Shown here one piece after another: positions 1 to 11,628 of a stretch of 64,000 nucleotides of DNA. Below the pieces are notes generated by a model that saw only the letters and a program-made list of their open reading frames with translations, was not told where the DNA came from and did not search any database. The stretch comes from Aquila chrysaetos chrysaetos (Eukaryota > Chordata > Aves > Accipitriformes > Accipitridae): positions 20,527,363 through 20,591,362 of the forward strand of contig NC_044005.1 in NCBI RefSeq assembly GCF_900496995.4, read 5' to 3'. A program made the translations under genes and the position numbers. Position 1 is the stretch's first letter. Each line of letters begins with the position of its first letter.

Positions 1-3000
1 CTCAGTACCTCCCTTTGATGTCTCAGGTAACATGATGAAAGGCAGCCTATGCCACTGTTCTGGTACGATGACATTGAAAAAATGAAAAAAGAGAGAGAAA
101 TCATTGACTGTAGAGGAGATCCCTGCAATTTAGCAGTGTTCCCAATCTACAAAGCTACTTTTCTGGTTTCTCCCATTAGCCTAACTGCAATATGTGCAGA
201 ACCCTATTACTTATCAGGCCAGGATATTAACATTCACAGCATTAATGTTTTGGGGCCCTTAAAATGAAGAGAACTAACAGCAAAATCTTTTCAATCCTTT
301 CACATGAAATCCCACTGTTCTGAACTGACAAAAATAAATGCAGTGAACTTTCAGTGATATTGCACCGTATAAAAAGGTTATTAAAAATGTATTTGAAGGA
401 CTAGCTTTGTCAATACTAATGCACTGAAGAAACGGAGGGTTTCCCAGCTCAGACACTGATGTACAGACTTAGTGGGAGTGATTACTGCAATAATAGATTT
501 TGGTAGCTTAAGTTCGGCAAGCATTTTTAGACTTCATATGCAAAGGATCGCCCTCTGTTATAAAAAGATGGGATACTCAGTAATATTGAGGTGAAATAAG
601 AATATGTGTTTAAAGGAATATTGCCAAGTAGATATTGGTTCGGCTCTGAAAATGTGTTTGAAAGATGGGGGGGAGAGATAAAATAGAGAAGTGTAGAGGA
701 ATAGAAGAGTACCGGTAGGAATGCAAATGATTTATTGGTTTATTTGTTGATTCTTATTTCCATAGTAATCAGAAGGGATTTTAGAGATGATCTGTACATT
801 CCCTAAAGTGATGCGAACATAGCAACAAAGTGCCAGCATATGAAAATTTTAAAGCACAATTATCTCCACTTTGAGAATGGGGTCCCTTCTCTTATCTTGA
901 ATTCAGACACCTCTGTCCTTGCCACTCATTTCTGGACTAAATAACTGCTCGATCAAGATTCAGTATTCCTACTATGGGGTTTTGGCGCATGTCTTCCAGG
1001 ACCAAATGAAAACCAGTCAATCTTGGTTTATTGCTGTAAATGAGCCTAGAATAAAGAGATAGTAAGGAGAGAAAAAGCCAAGCTTTCAAATTCTCATTTT
1101 CAGTCACTTAAGATGATGATAAGAGAGGTAAGAATTTATTTTTAATTATCATTGTGGGTTTTTTTGATAATGCTCCCTTTGAAGAATGCAGAAAATACTT
1201 TACTCCTCCCATTGATATGTGCTGCCACTTTCAGTTTTCTTATCCTCAAGTATCACAGCTGACGTGTTTCTTTTGGTGTGTGAGGGAAGGTGAACATCTT
1301 TCACTCCAGTAGTCAGTCCTTGTTGAAGTGAGAAGGTAAGTGCCAACCGCCTCAGCAGTGCTGCCAGCTCTCACACAGGTTTTGTACAGTCCTGTCTTTG
1401 TGAGTCTCAGCTCCTAAAGAAAGTATCAGCTGCATGCCATATCGCTTTTTTCAGTGCAGAATTGTCTGCTTTTCCCAGGTTAATTTAACCAGTGGAAATG
1501 CCCATTAGTTGTTGAGGACTGTCTTTCTTAAAGGTGTAAGGGTTTTAAATAATAAACCCCGTACAATTAGTCTTGTTTAAAGAGGGTCCCTTTGTCCTAT
1601 AGCTCGAATCTGGGGCAGCTGTTGCCCTAGGGGTGACAGGTCCATCCCCGTCAGGACTTTAAAAACCTTCCTGAAACCTTGTTTGGTTGGTATGCCTTAG
1701 CAGTGGTGTGCGGTATCAGAAGAACACAACAGAGGTTTAAGAGAACAATATAGTAACATGTAACAAGTTTCCATGAAGGGTTTTTTTGTTGGGTGTTTTG
1801 GGTTTTTTGGGGGCGAGGGAGTGTGTTGTTTTTAATAATGCTTAAATATGTTCTGGACTTCTTATGCATCGATGCACTTGCATGATAGCCTCCAGTAACC
1901 TTCCCAAGTTCACAGATGGGCATGTGGTAACTCAGGCTGAGCATGAAAAGGGGCACACAGGAGAAAACTGCAACATCTTTTACAAGGTAATAGGATTTTT
2001 TCTGTTTTTCAGGGTGTAACAACTAATCATGTCAGTATTATCTTGACAATGAATAATCCGTTTGCCTTTTGTTTTCTACAGTGTTGTTCTCCTAAACTTC
2101 CATTGCGTTACATACATGGACATAGACACACACATGCATGCACACATCTATTATAAAATTTTCTGCTGAGATCCCTCAATGCTGTCTAGAAAAGCATTAA
2201 CGCTGCCACTGGCAGCCATCACAGTTTTGAAGATTGAAAAGCCTGCAACCTGGCTTATTATCAAGTATAATATCTCAGAGGAGACATGTCCCTAGGAAGA
2301 AACAACATAGCAAATAATGTCTGATTAACAGATGGATCTGTAATTTTAACAAGAGTATCTCTGTCATGATGACTAGTAATACAACTTAGACTTTCTTGTT
2401 ATTTCCAGAGTTAATACAGAACTAAGAGGAAACTCTTAGTGGATTTAAACACTTATCTTCACTGAATATTTTCACAATAATTGGAATTCATACCCATGTA
2501 ATGAATATCATTCAGTGGAGAAAATGGACCTGCCCCCTGTTGCTTTGTTGACTGTATCTACTATCTAGCTGCCCCATGGAGGTTTGTTTTCCAAGAGTCA
2601 GCAATAATTGTTCAGAGTTTAATTTCAAATTTTACTGCTGTCATTTATTACAACCTATCAGGGGGTTAATGTGGGAAAATCCTTTGATAGGAAAACTCTT
2701 TGGGCAGAAATCATGTATTTATACATCTAGTGCCCAGAGTACTGCAGACCCTGATCCTGCTGCGGACCTTGGGGTTTATTTCCTTTGTATAACATTCTTT
2801 ATAAGACTTCTCTAAGCCAAGCCAGGTTTACGAGCTATCCCATTGCATGTCTTTCCCACCCGCTGATCCAAGCCTGAATTCTATAGAAATAGATATTACT
2901 ACAGAGTCAAGACAAGGCCCTGAATATTGCTTCCTGAAAGGCATATGACTGGAATTTAAATAATTTCATCTGCATGCAGCTTAAAAAAAAAAGTCCAGTC

Positions 3001-3489
3001 CAGCCACAAGCGATCGAAGCTCTTTGCAAGGCATCTGCTTTAACGTGTGCTATTAGGAGTGATGATACCCAGCACCAGCACTGGACGCAGTGTACTTAAA
3101 CGAGTCCTACAGCATTGCCGCCTTCCACCTTTCAGCTACTAGCTGAAGCTTCCGCCTTCTAGCTCTGAGCCCCATAACCTCTGTGAAGGTGGCTTGCAGG
3201 TACCAGCTGAGAGAACAAGCTGGGAATCGTCCCAAAGGTTAATGCTTAGCGCTGCCCGGGGGCGTCACGCAGCAAGTGATGCTCGGAGAGCCCCGGGGCA
3301 ACACCTCCGTCCTTCAGCAGCGTTTCTCAAACTTCCCAAGACTACCCAACCTTTTCAGAAAACAAACCAGCCTGCACCGTCTTACAGAGCTTTGTCACGA
3401 CGGTTTTTACTCCTAACCTGTAAAAATCGGGCTGTATTTCAAACTTCCACCTACTTCTGACTTCTCCTCTTGCGGTGTTTTTTTGTGAG
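1..3489. other. A+T-rich non-coding stretch
   Basis: I see no gene here. Open frames are short (up to 123 codons) with no recognisable domain. The longest (minus strand, 1651-2022) crosses a T/G-rich low-complexity tract at about 1782-1822 and looks accidental. G+C begins to rise after about 3050 towards CpG island 1. Confidence 0.7.
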
Positions 3490-3887
3490 TTTTTGGGGGC
3501 TTGACTGGCTGCGCGCGCTTCCCACCTGTTTAATTTCTTGGTTTGCCGACGACCCGGGGCCCCCTCTGCGGCCTGCACGCTCCGCAGGCAGCCGCGGCGC
3601 CGGCGCCGCCCGGCTGGAAGCGCGGTCGGCGCCCTCCCGGTGCTGGCGGCCGAGGCAGGGCCGCCGCCCGCCCGCCGCCCGCCGCCCGAGGAGCGGCTGC
3701 CGGCGGTCCGCGGGCTCCTCCCGGCGGCGGCCGCGGCGCCGCTCTGCAGCGCGAGCCCCTTCCCGCCGGGACGGGCGGGCGGAGGGCGGCGTGCCCGGCC
3801 GCGCGGGGGCCGCGGGGCGCCCGGCAGGGGGCGGCGGGAAGGCTTGTGCCGGGCCGTTAGGGAGCGCCGGGGAAGCTTCTGAGAGGC

Positions 3888-3960
3888 GGCTCCATAGCTC
3901 AGTGGTTAGAGCACTGGTCTTGTAAACCAGGGGTCGCGAGTTCGATCCTCGCTGGGGCCT
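3888..3960 (+). tRNA. tRNA-Thr, anticodon UGU
   Basis: This is a nuclear tRNA that decodes ACA-type threonine codons in the cytosol. The 73-nt sequence folds into a full cloverleaf. The acceptor stem GGCTCCA (3888-3894) pairs with TGGGGCC (3953-3959), with two or three G-U pairs, and U3960 is the discriminator base. The D arm contains the A box TAGCTCAGTGG (3895-3905). The anticodon stem CTGGT/ACCAG (3914-3918/3926-3930) encloses loop CTTGTAA, with anticodon TGT at 3921-3923. The T stem GCGAG/CTCGC (3936-3940/3948-3952) encloses TTCGATC, and the B box is GAGTTCGATCC (3938-3948). There is no intron and CCA is not encoded, as expected in a eukaryote. All stems are intact and a pol III terminator follows closely, so it looks functional. 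It lies within a CpG island, which could reflect open chromatin at the tRNA or a nearby pol II promoter. Confidence 0.97.
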
Positions 3961-3967
3961 GGGCGTA

Positions 3968-3972
3968 TTTTT
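3968..3972 (+). terminator. RNA polymerase III terminator (T5)
   Basis: A run of five T residues starts 8 bp after the last base of the tRNA-Thr gene. Four or more T residues are enough to stop vertebrate pol III, so the precursor would carry a short 3' trailer that is trimmed before CCA addition. Confidence 0.9.
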
Positions 3973-4060
3973 AGGTCGCCCCGCGCCGCATCCGTAGGCG
4001 ACGAGCCCCATTTTGGGGCGTTTTGGTGGTGGCGGACCAGCGCGCGCGTGCGGGCTCCGT

Positions 4061-5394
4061 GGGCTTGTTATTAAGACGAATGTTTTGGAAACAAACGCTC
4101 TTGGTAAAATAGGAGTGCTAGCAATAATATTGGTCACCGAATTAACTCATGGCTCTGCTTTGTGCTGGCGGGGGAGCGGGGGGGAACAATAAGCACTTTG
4201 GGAAGCCGCGTGGGGATGGCTCAGTAAATATTTGTGCAGCTCACGTCACAATTTTCCTGATGGGAGCTTTGGCAAAATGCTGTTAAGGGGTTTAAAAGGA
4301 ACAAATTGCCCCTGAGTGGAGAATAAGCTGGACAGGATTATCTGACTCTTCACAGCTTGTCAGGCAAGCTGACCAGTTGGGTTTATTTCTGTGCTGGAGG
4401 CTGGACAGAGGAGGTGTAATAATTCTTTGCCTTTTTGTTTGTTTCTTTTAGGTTATAGAAAGAGCTAGAAACCTCTGCACAAATCCTCTTGAGCACCACA
4501 CTTTAAAAATATGCATTCATTTTTCTCAGAAATCTTGCGAGCAGGGCATTTAGTTTCTAGCGCTGCAAACACCACAGCAATCGTTACCGACATCAAGCAG
4601 GCAAATTAATACATGTGCTTTGGAGAGGGGAAAGGACAACACTTGCGGCGCACATGCTGCAAGGGGCTCAAACCGTGGCGGAGCTGTTGAACAGGCAGGC
4701 AGCTGCTGGAGGCTGCGGCTCGGCATGCCGGAGGCTGCAGCTTGATGTGTCGAGAAAGACGCGTGGGCTGTGGTGTAGCGCTGCAGCCTGTGTTATACCC
4801 TCCCGGCTCCTATGACAGCTTCTCTGCAGCCTCCTCTTCCTGCTGAGAGTAGATCAAAGCTGTGGTGATGCACGGGGCTGTATGAGTTGCCATTGCTGTC
4901 GTGAGAGGAGCAGGGGGCTGACAGGCTGTTTGCCCCTTACGGTAGGAGCCGTGCTATGCCATGAGGCCCAAAACGCATTTGAATTTGCTGTGCTTCGGGG
5001 TTCTTTCACAGAAGAGTATGCTTGGAATGACTCCTTGTTCGCAGCATTGCCTCCCCGTCCTATCCGGGAAAACAGTGCTTGGTCCTAATCTCAGTGTTAC
5101 CAGTTGACTCTCACCCTAGCTGGTTCCTTGGTTCGGCAGTCCTCCCGGAGTCCTTGCGTCAGGTTCATGGAGGCAGTAATAAAACCCATCCCTTGAGAGG
5201 ATCTGTTCTCTCCGGGGGGGTCTGGTCGAAGGCTGGGTGCAGCGTTTCTCCGTCGACAGGGCACTGGGTTTCGCCACGACCAACCAGTGCATCATCAGAT
5301 CCCTGGGATGCCACAGATGGTCTTAAGAAGCAGTCACGCGCGTGCTTGAAGAGGCTGCGTAGTTTGTTCAGTCTCTCGCAGGATCATCCCGAGC
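4061..5394. other. Spacer between the two CpG islands
   Basis: G+C is intermediate and rises toward 5394. No gene is recognised. A 150-codon open frame (5079-5531, +) runs into CpG island 2 without a known domain. It ends just after a donor-like GAG/GTACGG, so part of this stretch could be exon of an island-associated transcript, but that is inference only. Confidence 0.5.
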
Positions 5395-6600
5395 GAAGGT
5401 GCAGGAGCTGCCACTGCAGCTGGGCCCGGCGCAGCCCGGCGCCATCGGTGCTGCGTTCAAGGGGATGGGGCCGTGACGCTTCGTGCGCGGTGCTTGGCTG
5501 CTCCGCTCCCCACAGCCACGAGGTACGGTAGGAGCAGGGTTCAGCTCTTCCCGCCTGTGGTAGCTGTATACGTATGAGCTGCCACGGAGGCCTTTCTAGA
5601 ACGCTGACAGGTTGCTCGGTGTGCCCTCAGAGCAGTCCGGAAGCGTGAGTGGGAGCTACGGCACCCCGCGTTAGGAGGGGCCCTGCGCCTCCGTGGCAGG
5701 GCCCCGCGGCGCCAGCCCTCGGCGCTCGGGGCGCGGCGGGGACGGCAGCGGCGGGCGCGGCCGATGCAGCCGGAGGCCTGCAGAGGGAGAGCCAGCGCCT
5801 CAGAGCGGGCCGCGGGCCGCTCGGGCGGTCGCCGGGCGGAGCTGCCGCCGGCCGCCGCCCCGCGGAGCGGTGCTCTGGGGTCGCTGGCCCCCCCGGGCCG
5901 CCGGAGCACCTGAAACGGGGGCCCAGAGCCGGCGGCGTCGGTTGGGAGAAGCAGAAAGGAGAGGAAGCCGGGGCGAGTGAAGGGGCGAGGGACCACGCTC
6001 CTCCCTTGGCTTCCCAAAGTCCGTGCCTGAGATCCCCTCACCCGCCCGTGGCGCCGCAGGACCATCCCCCGCCGGCACCGGGAGGGGGACGCGGCTGCGG
6101 CGGGGCTGGGGGCGATGGCTGCCGCGGCGGCGGCGGGCTCGGCAGCCTCGGCCCTCGGAGCGGAGCCGGGAGCGCCGCGTTATTGCAACGCTGCCTTAAA
6201 TTCTGAGCTTCCCGCTGGTGCGGTTGAATTTTTTTCAGAGGTTTTTCTTTACAGTTGAACGGGGCCTGTTTGCCAATAGCAGGCTTAAGAGTCTTTTACG
6301 GCTGCTCTGCTGTCATATTAGCCATGGCGGACCGGGTGACCTGCTGCCACAGCGGGCCCCGCAGACACCCGCCGACTCCGGCAGCCGGGGCCGGGGGCTG
6401 GGACCGGCAGGGCGTGCCGGCCCCGCTCCATGCCTTTCTGTGGGACCTGTCTGCTAGCGGTGCCCAGTGGCAAGAGCGATCGGTACCACCGCCCCTGCCC
6501 CCGGTACCACCGCCCCTGCCCCCAGTACCACCGCCCCTGCCCCCGGTGCGGTCACGCGCGGGCGTGAGTGGAAAGCAGGAGGTGCGCCCAGGCCTCCTCT
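5395..6600. promoter_or_regulatory. CpG island 2, probable pol II promoter or first exon
   Basis: This is a broad, very G+C-rich and CpG-dense block; the 60 bases from 5701 hold about 12 CpG. Near the 3' side there is a CCAAT motif (6273-6277) and two ATGs in good initiation context: 6115 (GGCGATGG) and 6324 (GCCATGGC). The 6115 frame encodes an alanine-rich 47-residue peptide that stops at 6258. The 6324 frame is open to 6602 and includes a proline-rich tandem repeat. A strong splice-donor-like GAAG/GTGAGA lies downstream at about 6766-6775, and GAG/GTACGG at about 5523. These suggest a transcript start, but I do not recognise the gene and cannot settle the strand. Islands of this size usually mark housekeeping or developmental promoters. 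Confidence 0.7.
6482..6544 (+). repeat. 21-bp minisatellite, 3 copies
   Basis: There are three head-to-tail 21-bp units at 6482-6502, 6503-6523 and 6524-6544. They are near-identical; the third starts AGTACC instead of GGTACC. In the frame open from 6324 each unit encodes V-P-P-P-L-P-P, so the repeat would form a polyproline tract if that frame were translated. It lies at the 3' edge of CpG island 2. Confidence 0.95.
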
Positions 6601-8755
6601 GAGCTGATTTTCCCTGCCTTCTCCATCTCCCATGGGACACCTATACACCATTCCCTGATCACAGCCAAGGGGTGACCCCAGAATCTCCTCCGTACTCTAC
6701 AAGTGGTGTCATCCACACTCGGTTTCATGCTACAGAGGAAGATTTATTAGTAGCTGTTGTTACTGAAGGTGAGAAACGTGTCAAAGCCTTGCTCGGAAAA
6801 GCTCAGGTGACCTTCACTAGGTCCAGTGATACAGTCATTGGTGATATCATCAGAAAATGTCTTTATGGTTTGTTTCTCCAAACTGTGGTGAGGGCCCCAG
6901 ACAGGACTAACTGTGTTTTCATTTTGGACCACTAGCACAGCCCCTTAGAATTACCACAGTGTCTGCAAAGACAGATACCTTGCCATCACTGCAAGGCATT
7001 CTGAGCTCATCTCGGAGATATTTCTTCTTGTTATGTTTTTTCCAGGAAATGTATACCCATCTTGCTCCGCTCAACAGCAGGAGGCCTTACACAAGAAGAG
7101 ACTGTTTTCTTCAAGAGTCTACTATTTTTCTTTCCAGATATGTAACAAAAATTGACATATCTAAGCATAGCTTACTGCAGTGTGATATCATTTTTGACAA
7201 TGGGAATAGGGAGTCAAAGTCAACGACTGTGAAACTGGTTTAGCCAACAGAGGAAAAATGAAATACAGACTCTTTCAATATTCCACATGCTTCAATATTG
7301 TATAGATGCTGCCAAAACATCATAAATTTCTAAAAAAACCCAAACAACCTCTCTCCCAACCAAACTCCAAGCACTTTCAAAATCTTAAGATTAATAAAGA
7401 ATGCTTCCATTTGTTTAGTCAGAAAAGTACTAAAGCAATTCTGACTTGTGTTTCTGGACTTTCTGCAAGAACTTAAAGTTTGATAGCTTTGGATTTGTGC
7501 CAGTGAGGTAAAGCCAAAAAGTGAAAGTCGAGACTTTTTTTGTCCTCACCTGATGCAAATACAGCCATCAAGAAAGTCTTCAATGAGCAGTGAAAATGTT
7601 TGCTTGTAATAACCTCAGGTGTTAACAGTAACACCGAAAAGAAAGATGTGTTTGTCTTCTAAAGATACTACTTTTAGTCAGACATTGCTCTTTTAATTCT
7701 GTTCTTCTGGTTGCTAAAACAACACAAAATTCCTTGTGCATGACAAGATATCATGCTCCTAGTCAGGCTCTTCCAGGATGTTCCACAACTTGGTGCCTGA
7801 ACACTTATGTTTACAAGTTTAATTGTCCTGTTACTTTGTGTAGAGTTCCTTTCTCAGGGTGTCATTAACAAATTTGCAAGAGTTGTTTGAAGGTGGGTGG
7901 AAAGAAGTCTGAACACCACAATCACCAGCTATAATACTGATCCAGTCTGGTATATCCTGACCTCCAGACCAAGCTGTCTCCTTGCCCCTTTTCCTCCTCC
8001 TCTGTCAAGAAATCTCTCCTTCTTAAAAGAAAGTAATTAAAATACCGCTGTTCAAGACCAGGTGCAGGCCAAATGCATCCCCAGATGAAGTGGGAGCTCA
8101 ATGCATTAGGACTTTGAATGATGATGCAAGGCAATCTTCACAGGGGAGTAACAGTAGATAAATCTGTGCTTAACTGGTATTCTTGGCAAAAGACCATATT
8201 TCTGAGCCAGTTAGCTATGGATGGAGGGATAACTAATGAACCCATTTGGCTTCCAGTATGGATGTTATTTACTGTGATGTTAGCATATGAATAAGGATGC
8301 TTAAAAAGAACGGAGGGGGGGGTGCTCTTTGTTAATGAGAAAGTGCACATGAATTAAATCCTTCAGCCTTGGCCAGGAGAGTGACTGTTCTGTTTTAAAG
8401 AAAAACAACATTTTCTATAGTTTCAGGGAATCTTTCCTAACACTTGAAGAATAGAAGGAAAGCAAACAGAAATGTCTTTTATTAAAACTCCCCAAGATAT
8501 TTAACTAACTAACTGGGCAATATGTGATACTAGCCTTGCTTATGTTTTAATATCGTGGTCTGTCTATAGGTTTTGATGGTGCACTTCAGTAGAGAGATGT
8601 TGCCTAAGGTAAAACATGGCCTTTTTTTCCATGGCAGTTTATAATCTAATGATGGGAACACCAGGTCCTGGCAGCACAGAATCTAGGCACAATACAATAG
8701 GTTTGAATATAATAAAATGCATAGAGCAGTAGAGGGAAGGGTCCTTTAAAAATCT

Positions 8756-8770
8756 TGTGTGTGTGTGTGT
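8756..8770 (+). repeat. (TG)n microsatellite, short
   Basis: This is an uninterrupted 15-nt alternating TG run, possibly polymorphic. Confidence 0.9.
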
Positions 8771-9005
8771 AATTTATTATGACTTGAGTGGATGAAAAAG
8801 AGCAAGAGAGCTTGACTTTAGAAAGGATGAAGCACTGTTCATTTAGAATCTATGTATCTTATGTATAGATGAAAAAAAATCCCTGCCGACATCACTAAAC
8901 TCAATGGGCTCTTCAGATTATTACAATATTTCTGGCTTTCAGGTGACCAAAAATTAGTATGTAAGTAGAACTAGTCTTAGGGACAAGCTGAAGCTTAAAC
9001 AGAAT

Positions 9006-9053
9006 TTAGAAATACAATCCTAAAGTATTAGAAATACAATCCTAAAGTATTAG
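9006..9053 (+). repeat. 22-bp perfect tandem duplication
   Basis: The 22-bp unit TTAGAAATACAATCCTAAAGTA occurs twice, back to back and identical (9006-9027 and 9028-9049), followed by the first four bases of a third copy. Perfect identity suggests recent replication slippage, or the short allele of a variable-number repeat. Confidence 0.95.
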
Positions 9054-9192
9054 GAAAAATAAAAAAGTAATTCAGCTTTCTTGCCTGCTTCTCTAGGACT
9101 AGTTCTCTAAATTTATCCAGTTCCAGCTTACCTTAATATGAACATAAATTAATCCAGAGACTGCAAATGGAGAACTTTCATGATAAAAAAGG

Positions 9193-9248
9193 CTGTTATC
9201 AACTGTGTCAACCTCTGCTCAAAGCAGAGGCTGCTGTGCTGACAACAG
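9193..9248 (+). other. Imperfect 56-nt hairpin
   Basis: An inner 8-bp perfect stem CCTCTGCT/AGCAGAGG (9212-9219/9223-9230) closes a CAA loop. An outer stem CTGTTATCA/TGACAACAG (9193-9201/9240-9248) pairs 8 of 9, with a roughly 10 x 9 internal loop between them. The large internal loop and tight terminal loop argue against a typical microRNA precursor. A decayed inverted repeat is equally possible. Confidence 0.4.
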
Positions 9249-11540
9249 AGCCAGTAGAACACTACCCAACGCTGGATGTATCTGACTGCCCATCTGCATA
9301 TATCTGATTACCTCTCAGACAGACCCTGTGCGTAGGCTTCTCACAAGTAAAGCACATTCATTCCTTCTGAAGATAAACAGAGGAGTTGTTCCTTTTGGTC
9401 ACCAAGTTACAGACTATTTTTGGACAAGAACACTGTTGCTTGCAATCCCCTTGCTGTATCTGTGAGACTTGCTAATGATCATGGTGCCTGTACATGTAAA
9501 CAGTCTCAAATCTGAGAACGATGCATTCCTGCCTGACAAGAGGCTACAAATATGCCTGCTTATTCCCTTCAGAGGACTGGTACTGTTGATTGCATCACCA
9601 CAGCAAGAACTTTAATCCATACCAAAAGCCATTTGTAATAGAAATTAATAAAGAGCAAACCCACAAGGACGAATATTTCTCACTGCGTGTAGCAGCTGTA
9701 TAGAGACAGCTGTCTCTGTCAACATGCTAATATTTTTTTAGATTGATAAAACACAGCATTGAAAAGCCATACTGTTGAACTATGCAATAAAAAGATTATA
9801 ATTTAAATGTGACCACATCCTTCTGTAGAAGCTTCCTCAAGACAAGGATGTAGAGTTTCTATGCTTAATTTACATTGAAGCACTGTGTGTTTTTTAAAGC
9901 AAAGCAAATAACATGAGAAAGCTGAAATTTTAGACACTGAAGTGTAATCCATGAGAGACCTTCCTTGTAGATTAGAAATTCCTCAGCTATTTATAACTTT
10001 TTAAGCATTGAGTAATGTGAGTATCACATTTTGTTTGGGCTTGTCATTTTAGAATTATCTGTGTAAGAACTTGGGATGTGCATGTTTAATTTGCAGTAAG
10101 GTACTTGCAGTTACTACTTGTAATTTGTTTTATTCTAGAAGCTAGATGAAAAAAATCCCCAGGAACTGACTACGTTAAGAATATCTACCATACTTGCAGA
10201 AGTGGGCTTCCATGAAGACTACTGATAGTTGGAAGAGTAAAACCAGATGATCTTCAATATGTAAGGTTTTTTTAAATCTTGGATTTGCAAAGAAACAACA
10301 GTATTTGCATCCAGCTATCATTCTGGGTGTTATTTGTATTATAGATTGTTCATTGCTTTTTGATTATTACTCAGTTAAACTGTAAATGTTTTTAGTGAAC
10401 CAGAAAGAGTTTTGCTTTCTAGTGCAGAGAGCCCTGCCTTTGGTCACATACCCCTCCACTTGGCAGGCTACTAAGAAGAGGTATGAGAAAGCTCTCCCTG
10501 TTTCTTTTATGGTTTGAACAGAAGGGATTTTTTTCCTATGATTTTTATATTTTTCGTTATATTTAATGAGTTTCCTTGGTTCTGTGGATCTGTTCTCCCA
10601 TGAAGCTGATGGAAATGCTGATATATTTGGGTCCTCTTTCAATGAATAATAGCAGCCATTATTCAGTGTAAAACTTCAAAAATGACAATCACAGTGTATG
10701 TGCAGCAGATCTCCAGGGCAATCAGATGTGTGTGTGCCAGCAGAGTGTTCACTTCACCTTGCAAAGAAGGGCTGTTTGAGTCTACTACGTTTTTTGAACT
10801 AGCCAGGCTGGATTTATTGGGGAAAAAAAGCTTGTTCAGTTGTTATAATTAACTGTTTAATAAACTGCAGGCTCCTTACCAGAAGAACAGCGGGAACAAA
10901 ACTAGAAAGTGCTGTCATGACTATTCTAAAATCAGCTGGTTGCCCCTTGAAAACATTTCTACTGGGTGCTGGCCTGAGCAGTGTGTCTCTGCTGCCTGCT
11001 TTGTGTACTCCAAGGGCAAACATGTTGTCTGCTTTTTTTCAAAAATCAGACCATATTTCAAAGGCTCTGTGGCAACTTCTGTGTGACCATCAATGTGATT
11101 CTCAGAAGTGGTGAAATACCTGAGTGAGCTGTAACTCCATGTTAGGTACCAATACCTGGGAAATGCAGCAATCTGGAGTTCAGGAGCTTGACATCCAAGT
11201 CAGTGTCCAGCACCACGGGCCGGCTTTTTCAGCCCAAACTTAGCCTCTCATGCTTTGCTCCAACTGTACCTTATGGCTGGTTTTTGGAAGCTTGAGCTCA
11301 CCAAGTACAATGTACAGCCTGTGAGCCCGAGATGGTCCTTCTGGGCTCATGCTTCCCACTTGGTGAAACGGTTTGCTTGTTCCAGATTTGAGCCAAGGTG
11401 AAACCCAAAATGTGGGCCTTGTGAAGGATAAAAGAGTTAGTGTTTGATGGAGAGCTTGAGTTCTGAGCGAGCGCAGCAACAGAGATGTAACTGGAAACAG
11501 CGTGCTAGCTGTGACATGCTGCAACGCCACTGCTGTTTGT

Positions 11541-11628
11541 TTAGCTTAAAAATGTCAGTTAGCCAATGAGTTCAGTGAAGCTTTTCAAAACATTGCCTGT
11601 GAGGTTATTATAATTAAAGCACTAACAC
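11541..11628 (+). repeat. Ancient dispersed repeat, copy 1
   Basis: This segment aligns base for base, with scattered changes, to 14087-14177 on the same strand. Shared blocks include TTCAAAACA and GAGGTTATTATAATTAAA. The match extends about 85-90 bp. I do not recognise the family. The level of divergence fits an old interspersed repeat or an old local duplication. Confidence 0.7.

Larger units (their letters stand above)
3490..4060. promoter_or_regulatory. CpG island 1 (contains tRNA-Thr)
   Basis: G+C rises sharply here from the A+T-rich flanks. CpG is not depleted: the 60 bases from 3601 hold about 11 CpG dinucleotides. GGGCGG-type SP1-like boxes occur near 3774-3788. The island surrounds the tRNA-Thr gene and ends about 100 bp after it. 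Long open frames exist in several overlapping frames on both strands, which is what stop-poor G+C-rich DNA gives. One minus-strand frame runs straight through the tRNA antisense, so it is not evidence for a protein. The island could be the promoter or first exon of a pol II gene of unknown direction, or open chromatin associated with the tRNA. Confidence 0.75.
6601..11540. other. Non-coding stretch downstream of CpG island 2
   Basis: No gene is recognised. Open frames are up to 94 codons and without domains. The stretch holds a short TG run (8756-8770), a 22-bp tandem duplication (9006-9053) and an imperfect hairpin (9193-9248). If island 2 drives a plus-strand transcript, this could be its first intron, given a donor-like site near 6769. 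Confidence 0.55.

Noticed and set aside
3470..3925. Plus-strand Arg/Ala/Gly-rich open frames in CpG island 1
   Set aside because: Several overlapping frames are open at once and end in or near the tRNA. This is a composition effect.
3451..4137. 228-codon minus-strand open frame
   Set aside because: It runs antisense through the tRNA-Thr gene and the CpG island. Its length reflects lack of stops in G+C-rich DNA, and the composition is Arg/Pro/Ala-rich with no domain.
5541..6206. Overlapping 92-185-codon frames on both strands in CpG island 2
   Set aside because: Simultaneous openness in several frames and low-complexity residues. No domain, and no frame stands out as coding.
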